The notes below the pieces were generated by a model. The model was not told where the DNA came from. It saw only the letters and a program-made list of their open reading frames with translations, and ran no database searches. DNA of 64,000 nt, taken from the NCBI RefSeq assembly GCF_900109205.1, contig NZ_FNZB01000001.1, forward strand, positions 1,240,001 to 1,304,000, read 5' to 3'. This DNA is from Sphingomonas sp. OV641. GTDB taxonomy: Bacteria; Pseudomonadota; Alphaproteobacteria; Sphingomonadales; Sphingomonadaceae. Positions 59,045 through 64,000 of this stretch are shown piece by piece (positions within the stretch are counted from its first letter, which is position 1; each line of letters opens with the position of its first letter). The position numbers and the translations under genes are program-made.

Positions 59045-60007
59045 TTACCAGAAGATGTCGTGGATCACGTCCACCACTTCGCCCGAATAGACATCCACCA
59101 GCAGCGCATCATTGTAATAGCGCACCCAGCGGAACGCCCCGTCCGTGTCGGGCAGGCGATAGGCATAAGGATCGTTGATCCAGTAGCTCTGCGCGAACAG
59201 CACCGACGAGAGGACCGCACCTACCGCAAACCTGCGATAGCCCTGGTTCCAGCCGTAGGGCGCGTAATAGCGCGGCAGGCGGAAGGCATTGCGGTTCGTC
59301 GCCCGCCAGCGACCCCAATCGTAGCGCGAGTCGCGGCGCCAGTCTCGATTCCAGCCCCCACGATCCCAGTTGCCGCGATCCCAGCTGCCCCGATCCCGAT
59401 TGCCCCGGTCCCAGTTGCCCCGATCCCATCCGCCGCGATCATTCCGATCATAGCCCGGTCGCCGATCGTTCCAGTCGCTCCGGCGATCATCCCAGCGCGC
59501 ATGGTCGTTCCAGTCGGCACTGCTGCGCGACCAGCTACGTTGCACTTCGTTGCGACGGTCGCGCTGCAGCTCTCTCCGGTCCTGCGTGCGGTCGCGGCGG
59601 AATGCCTGGGTGTCGCGCGCCCGGTCGGCACGGAACGCATCGCGCGTCACCGCTCCGGAGGAAAGCGCCTGGCGATCGCGCTGCCGCTCGGCCGTGAAGT
59701 CACGACGCTGCTCCCGGCGTTCCTGACGCAAGTCCCGGCCCGCATCGGTGCGCGGCGTTTCGCGCCTTTGCACTCGGTCGCTGCGCACATTGGATCGCTG
59801 CCGAGCCTGTTCTGCGCCGGCCTGCGCCTGACGCTCCGGGCCGCGCGCGCGCTGGCCGCCGCGCTGCCAGTCCCCGCCGGGCTGGCCCTGCCGCTGCTGC
59901 GCGCCGCTGCTCCATTGCCGGCCACCGCCGCCACGCTCCTGCGCTACGGTGACGCCAGGCACCAGCGCCGCTGCCGCCATCAACGCCGCCACCAATCTCC
60001 TGCCCAT
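59045..60007 (-). CDS. RcnB-family protein with Arg/Trp/Asp repeats
   Basis: ATG 60007 opens a signal peptide (MGRRLVAALMAAAALVPG, then VTVAQ), so the longer frame up to 60370 is rejected. The 320-residue protein has a long Arg/Gln-rich region and then six WDRGN-type units. It ends in the RcnB C-terminal domain (RRFAVGAVLSSVLF; YWINDPYAYRLPD; WVRYYNDALLVDVYSGEVVD). RcnB is a periplasmic protein for nickel/cobalt homeostasis in E. coli; long Arg-rich forms like this are common in sphingomonads and their role is not known. It is a single gene. Confidence 0.85.
   Translation of the reverse strand: MGRRLVAALMAAAALVPGVTVAQERGGGGRQWSSGAQQRQGQPGGDWQRGGQRARGPERQAQAGAEQARQRSNVRSDRVQRRETPRTDAGRDLRQERREQRRDFTAERQRDRQALSSGAVTRDAFRADRARDTQAFRRDRTQDRRELQRDRRNEVQRSWSRSSADWNDHARWDDRRSDWNDRRPGYDRNDRGGWDRGNWDRGNRDRGSWDRGNWDRGGWNRDWRRDSRYDWGRWRATNRNAFRLPRYYAPYGWNQGYRRFAVGAVLSSVLFAQSYWINDPYAYRLPDTDGAFRWVRYYNDALLVDVYSGEVVDVIHDIFW
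59361..59440. repeat. 15-bp tandem repeat inside the RcnB-family gene
   Basis: Five 15-base units of the type CGATCCCAGTTGCCG run from 59361 to 59435 and a partial one follows. On the coding strand they translate to WDRGN, WDRGS and similar units. The copies differ at a few positions. It is a protein-coding repeat, not a CRISPR. Confidence 0.8.
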
Positions 60008-60177
60008 CTGCTGCAAACTCCACCGCCGACGCACAAGCCGGCCCCGATGATGCAGCCCTTTTGCACGGACAGGGGCGAATGATGCCTGAATGTGACTGTC
60101 AGCGTTGCGAAAGGAATGACGGGCACAGCGGGGCGTGTTCCGCTCCGCTAGCGCCATCCCCTGGCGGGCCGCTGGCG

Positions 60178-61770
60178 TCAGGCGACGCCGGCCAGCCCCT
60201 TGGCCTTGGCATAATCCGCCTTGCCATTCGGCGCCCGGAGCGATTCGCCGGTGGCGACGATCAGCTTGGGCAGTTTGTATCCGGCCAGCTTCGTGCGCAG
60301 CACGTCGCGCGTCACGCCCTCGTCGAAGCCGCGCACGGACTGCACCACCGCTGCCACCGCCTGGCCCCATTTCGGATCGGGCATGCCGAAGACCAGCGCG
60401 TCATCCACCTGCGGGCACAGCTTCAGCGCTTCCTCGACCTCCTCCGGGAAAATCTTCTCGCCCGCGGAGTTGATGCACGCCGAACCGCGGCCGAGCAGGA
60501 TGACCGAGCCATCCTCCGCCACCTGCGCAAAATCGCCGGACACGGTGTAGCGCGCGCCGTCGATCACGCGGAATGTCCGTGCGCTCTTTTCCGGATCCTT
60601 GTGATATTCGACCGGATTGGGCGGACCGAGCACCACCTTGCCCGTGACTCCCGAGCCGGGCACCACATCCTTGTCATCATCGTCCAGCACGCGGCAGCGC
60701 GGGCCGACGACGAACTTCGCGGTTTCCACCGTGCCGTCCTTGGTCGTCAGCGACACGCCCATGCCGATCGCTTCGGAGGAGCTGAAATTATCCTGGCAGG
60801 TCGCCTCCGGCATATGCCGGATCAGCCCGTCCTTGACGCCCTGCGTCCACATCACGCCCGATGAGTTGATCAGCCGCATGGACGAAACATCCCAGCGGTT
60901 CGGCTCGGCATCGAGCGCCTCCAGGATCGGCCGGGCAAAGGCATCGCCGACCACGACGAGCCGATTGGCCTGCCACCGGTCGATCGCGTCCAGCGCCTCC
61001 TCCGGGTGAAAGCTGCGGCTCGGCAGGGTCGCGACAAAGCCGCCCCCCAAAAGCGAGCCATAGGAGGTCAGCAGCCCCGTGCCGTGCATCAGCGGCGGGC
61101 CGCAGACGGTGCGCGGATAATCGGGATTTGCCGCGGCAAGCGCCGCCGCCTCTTCCACGGTCGTCGGCACCGGCAGGCCGGCAGCCTCGGCCGCGCCAAG
61201 AGCAATGGCGTTCAAATCGGCATGGCTCCACACCACGCCCTTGGGCATGCCCGTGGTGCCGCCGGTATAGATGAAGAACCGGTCCTGCGGGTCCCGCGCC
61301 AACCCGAGCGGTGCACCGTCGCCCTGCACCAGATCCTCGAACGCTTCGGCAAAGGCGGGCGCTGTCCCGTCGCCGCCGATTTCTACATAGCTGCGCACCA
61401 GCGGCGAGCGGTCGACCACCTCCTCGACACAGTCGCGCAGGCGGGCATCATAGACCAGCACCGTCGCATCGCTGTCCGCGAGGATATAGGCCAGCTCATC
61501 GGCGACATAGCGGTAGTTGACGTTCACATGCGTGCCGCGCGCCTTCCAGCACGCCATCAGCGCAACGAGGTAATCCGCCGAATTATAGGCATAAAAGGCG
61601 AAGCGATCGCCGGGCTTCAGCCCGCGTTCCACCAGTGCCCGGGCAAGGTTGTTGGACTGCGCCCGCAGCGTCGCCCAGTCCACCACCTGATCGCCATGCG
61701 CCAGCGCCGGCCGGTCGCCGGGGATCACGGCCTCCACGGCCTCGATCATGTCCCCGAAGTTGAAGCTCAT
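60178..61770 (-). CDS. AMP-dependent acyl-CoA synthetase/ligase, copy 1
   Basis: The 530-residue enzyme activates a carboxylic acid as acyl-AMP and then acyl-CoA. The AMP motif is IYTGGTTGMPKGVVW. The later block SAGEKIFPEEVEEALKL and the C-terminal catalytic Lys region APNGKADYAKAK are present. ATG 61770 overlaps the stop of the other ligase gene (ATGA), so the two are co-translated. The pocket residues do not reveal the acid. The neighbours (second ligase, thiolase) suggest breakdown of an acid chain. Confidence 0.92.
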   Translation of the reverse strand: MSFNFGDMIEAVEAVIPGDRPALAHGDQVVDWATLRAQSNNLARALVERGLKPGDRFAFYAYNSADYLVALMACWKARGTHVNVNYRYVADELAYILADSDATVLVYDARLRDCVEEVVDRSPLVRSYVEIGGDGTAPAFAEAFEDLVQGDGAPLGLARDPQDRFFIYTGGTTGMPKGVVWSHADLNAIALGAAEAAGLPVPTTVEEAAALAAANPDYPRTVCGPPLMHGTGLLTSYGSLLGGGFVATLPSRSFHPEEALDAIDRWQANRLVVVGDAFARPILEALDAEPNRWDVSSMRLINSSGVMWTQGVKDGLIRHMPEATCQDNFSSSEAIGMGVSLTTKDGTVETAKFVVGPRCRVLDDDDKDVVPGSGVTGKVVLGPPNPVEYHKDPEKSARTFRVIDGARYTVSGDFAQVAEDGSVILLGRGSACINSAGEKIFPEEVEEALKLCPQVDDALVFGMPDPKWGQAVAAVVQSVRGFDEGVTRDVLRTKLAGYKLPKLIVATGESLRAPNGKADYAKAKGLAGVA

Positions 61771-63365
61771 GCCGCCTGCTCCGTCGGCGGCACCGCCTCG
61801 GCCGGCTTGGTCTTGCCCCAATATTCGTCGCGCAGCAGCCGCTTGTAGAGCTTGCCGGTGTCGTGGCGCGGCAGCTCGGCGCGAAAATCCCAACGGCGCG
61901 GGCATTTGACATGGCTGAGGTTCGCGCGGGCATAGTCCGCCAGCTCGCTCGCCAGCGCCTCCTGGTCGGCCGCGAGATCCTTGGGCTGGATCACCGCCAC
62001 GACCTGCTCGCCCATTTCCTCGTGCGGCGCCCCGATCACCGCGACATCGGCGACCTTGGGATGGGTGATCAGCAGGTTCTCGATCTCGGCCGGGTAGATG
62101 TTCACCCCGCCCGAGATGATCATGAAGCTCTTGCGATCGGTGAGGTAAAGATACCCTTCCTCATCCATCCAGCCCACATCGCCCAGCGTCGTCCAGCCCC
62201 GCGCATTGGTGCTGTCCTTCGTCTTCTCGGGGTCGTTGTGATAGCTGAACGGCGCCGCGCCGGTGGGGTTCAGATCCGTTACCGGCGCCTCGAAATAGAT
62301 CGTGCCCTCCGTGCGCGGCGGCACCTCGTTACCATCCTCGTCGCAGATATGGGTGATGGTGGTCAGGTTGCGGCCGACCGAGCCCTTGTGCGTCAACCAT
62401 TCGGGCGAGAGGATGTTGTGGAAGCCGTTTCCTTCCGTCCCGGCATAATATTCGCCGATGATCGGGCCCCACCATTCGATCATCGCCTCCTTCACCGGGA
62501 TCGGGCACGGCGCGGCGGCGTGCCACACCGCCTGAAGCGACGAAACGTCATATTTCGCACGCACTTCCTCCGGCAACTTCAGCATGCGGATGAAATGGGT
62601 GGGCACCCATTGCGCGTGCGTGACCCTGAACTTCTCGATCGCCTCCAGCGCCTTTTCGGCGTCGTAGCGCTCCATCACGATCACCGTGCCGCCAAGCTGC
62701 TGCACCGCCATCGACCAGCGCAGCGGCGCGGCATGGTAAAGCGGCGCCGGCGACAGATAGACCATGTCACTGGTGAAGCCGTACAGCGCGCTGCCGATCC
62801 CGGCGAGCGGCGAGATGTTCTCGCCATAAGGCTCCTCCGGCAGGGCGAAGCGCACGCCCTTCGGCTTGCCCGTCGTGCCGGAGGAATAGAGCATGATCTG
62901 GCCCGGCGACGGGTCGGCGATCGGCGTGGTCGGCTGCGCGGCGCACGCTTCCTCCCAGCTCTGATACCCTTCCGCCGTGCCATCCACCATGTAGCGGTCG
63001 AGATCGCCGACGACGGGCAGCAGCGCCTCGGCGCAGGCGGCCGTGCCCTTTGACGCGATGAACACGCGGCAGTCGCCGTCGCGGATGATATATTCCGCTT
63101 CCGCCGCCATCAGCTTGGACGAAATGCAGGTGAGATAGACGCCGGCGCGCTCGGCCGCCCAGGCGACCTCGAAATAGCGCGGCGAGTTATCCATCATCAT
63201 GGCCATCGCGTCACCGCGCTTAAGGCCCAGCGATCGGATCAGATGCGCACCCTGGTTCGCGCGCGCATCGAGCTGTGCGAACGAGACCGTCTCCCCCGTT
63301 CCGGCCATGATGAAGGCGGGTTTGTCGGGCGTGGCGGCGGCGTGCTTGTACGGGTGCGTCATCAT
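61767..63365 (-). CDS. AMP-dependent acyl-CoA synthetase/ligase, copy 2
   Basis: The 532-residue enzyme has the AMP motif MLYSSGTTGKPKGVRF, YYAGTEGNGF in the core, DRKSFMIISGGVNIYPAEIE and the C-terminal catalytic Lys in HDTGKLYKRLLRD. The start is ATG 63365 (or 63362), 55 bases after the thiolase stop. It differs clearly from copy 1, so the two probably use different acids. The operon order is thiolase, this ligase, copy 1. Confidence 0.92.
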   Translation of the reverse strand: MMTHPYKHAAATPDKPAFIMAGTGETVSFAQLDARANQGAHLIRSLGLKRGDAMAMMMDNSPRYFEVAWAAERAGVYLTCISSKLMAAEAEYIIRDGDCRVFIASKGTAACAEALLPVVGDLDRYMVDGTAEGYQSWEEACAAQPTTPIADPSPGQIMLYSSGTTGKPKGVRFALPEEPYGENISPLAGIGSALYGFTSDMVYLSPAPLYHAAPLRWSMAVQQLGGTVIVMERYDAEKALEAIEKFRVTHAQWVPTHFIRMLKLPEEVRAKYDVSSLQAVWHAAAPCPIPVKEAMIEWWGPIIGEYYAGTEGNGFHNILSPEWLTHKGSVGRNLTTITHICDEDGNEVPPRTEGTIYFEAPVTDLNPTGAAPFSYHNDPEKTKDSTNARGWTTLGDVGWMDEEGYLYLTDRKSFMIISGGVNIYPAEIENLLITHPKVADVAVIGAPHEEMGEQVVAVIQPKDLAADQEALASELADYARANLSHVKCPRRWDFRAELPRHDTGKLYKRLLRDEYWGKTKPAEAVPPTEQAA

Positions 63366-63420
63366 TCTCTCCGCCGCGGCGGGCGCTATCGGCCCGCTCG
63401 CGGTCTTGCTTCTGCTTCGA

Positions 63421-64000
63421 TCAGGCGGCGAGGCGCTCGACGATGATCGCCGGGGCCATGCCACCCGCGGCGCACATGGTGACGAGGCCGTAGCGCTTTT
63501 CCTGGCGCTCCAGTTCGTCAACGATGGTGCCGATCAGGATCGATCCGGTCGCGCCGATCGGGTGGCCGAGCGCGATCGAACCGCCGTTCACGTTCACCTT
63601 CTCGCGCGGCAGGTCGAGATCGCGGATGAACTTCTCGGACACAACGGCGAACGCCTCGTTGATCTCGAACAGGTCGATGTCGTCCACCGTCAGGCCGGCC
63701 TTCTCCAGCACCTTCTTGGCGGCCGGCACCGGCGCGTTCAGCATCAGCGTGGGATCATCACCGACATTGGCCATGGCGACGATGCGCGCGCGCGGCTTCC
63801 AGCCCATCTTCTCGGCATATTCCTTCGACGCGAGCAGCACCGCCGCCGCGCCGTCGACCACGCCCGACGAATTGCCGGCATGGTGGAAGTGCTGGATGTC
63901 GAGATCCGGATATTTGCGGTTGATCTGCTTGCGGAACGTGTCGCCAGCCTTGTTGTACGGCATGTCGGCCATGGCGGCGAAGGACGGCTTCAGCGCGGCG
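63421..64000 (-). CDS. Thiolase (acetyl-CoA acetyltransferase), N-terminal part outside the window
   Basis: The frame is open to the window end, so the gene is cut; about 193 C-terminal residues are visible. The thiolase C-terminal motifs are complete: [14 protein letters not shown] with the catalytic His and [10 protein letters not shown] with the second Cys. [16 protein letters not shown] and [12 protein letters not shown] are also typical. It is either a biosynthetic or a beta-oxidation thiolase; the ligase genes downstream favour breakdown of an acyl chain. Confidence 0.93.
   Translation of the reverse strand, partial: AALKPSFAAMADMPYNKAGDTFRKQINRKYPDLDIQHFHHAGNSSGVVDGAAAVLLASKEYAEKMGWKPRARIVAMANVGDDPTLMLNAPVPAAKKVLEKAGLTVDDIDLFEINEAFAVVSEKFIRDLDLPREKVNVNGGSIALGHPIGATGSILIGTIVDELERQEKRYGLVTMCAAGGMAPAIIVERLAA

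Noticed and set aside
59361..59440. Regular short repeats as a possible CRISPR
   Set aside because: Units are 15 bases with no spacers and translate as WDRGN repeats within a coding gene.

Overview
The window is a stretch of high-GC chromosome from an alphaproteobacterium, most likely a member of the Sphingomonadales close to Sphingomonas. This is inferred from the gene families: RcnB-like Arg-rich envelope proteins, tandem GFA proteins, a three-gene petABC bc1 operon, a split pyruvate dehydrogenase operon, a deoxyhypusine-synthase-like protein beside ornithine decarboxylase, and an EcfG-type stress promoter. No similarity search was run. I see no rRNA, CRISPR array, prophage, transposase or replication origin. 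The only RNA gene I can support is one tRNA-Leu(UAG). Genes are packed tightly, and about ten neighbouring pairs overlap by 1 to 10 bases.

Layout. 1-6.5 kb: a TPM/TPM/Nudix cassette, a PQQ-type sugar dehydrogenase, an NPP-type phosphodiesterase lipoprotein, a MaoC dehydratase, a stress-regulated lipoprotein and apt. 6.6-9.4 kb: the cytochrome bc1 operon petA-petB-petC on the minus strand. 9.6-15.1 kb: trmL, hemF, a GNAT, two coupled membrane proteins, lipB and two secreted unknowns. 15.2-18.6 kb: a one-domain asparaginase, a Baeyer-Villiger-type monooxygenase, a 55-residue membrane protein and a threonine dehydratase-like enzyme. 18.6-21.7 kb: a polyamine module made of a structured leader RNA, ornithine decarboxylase and a DHS-like protein, then a MAPEG protein. 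21.7-30.7 kb: GNAT, Ca2+/H+ antiporter, clpX, clpP, MipA, a glycosyltransferase, a trigger factor with a long Lys/Ala tail, tRNA-Leu, two coupled micro-genes and a response regulator.

30.8-41 kb: RNA-modification genes (RluB-like, rsmD), an MHS transporter, tandem GFA genes, a UvrD/PcrA helicase, a TPR-aspartyl hydroxylase, a glycine-zipper protein, a DUF985 cupin, an unknown, and a thioredoxin-fold/prolyl-hydroxylase fusion. 41-47.4 kb: a prolyl oligopeptidase, a DHA2 transporter, an alpha/beta hydrolase, and an overlapping sulfotransferase/aminotransferase pair. 47.5-50.5 kb: pdhC, a small membrane gene and lpd. 50.5-55.5 kb: a universal stress protein, free methionine-(R)-sulfoxide reductase, an ICMT-family membrane protein, proA, an exported MsrB and a CHAP hydrolase. 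55.6-64 kb: a catabolic-looking group (GPH transporter, two SDRs, two acyl-CoA-ligase-type enzymes, a thiolase cut by the window end), interrupted by an RcnB-family gene.

The most interesting signal is the polyamine module. The Shine-Dalgarno of the ornithine decarboxylase lies in a 10-bp long-range stem that closes a multi-hairpin leader. The next gene is a bacterial deoxyhypusine-synthase homologue that keeps the catalytic-lysine motif, although bacteria have no eIF5A; I infer that it makes homospermidine. Other points worth a second look are the peroxiredoxin-like/P4H fusion, the trigger factor tail, two intergenic inverted-repeat elements, and several very small genes.
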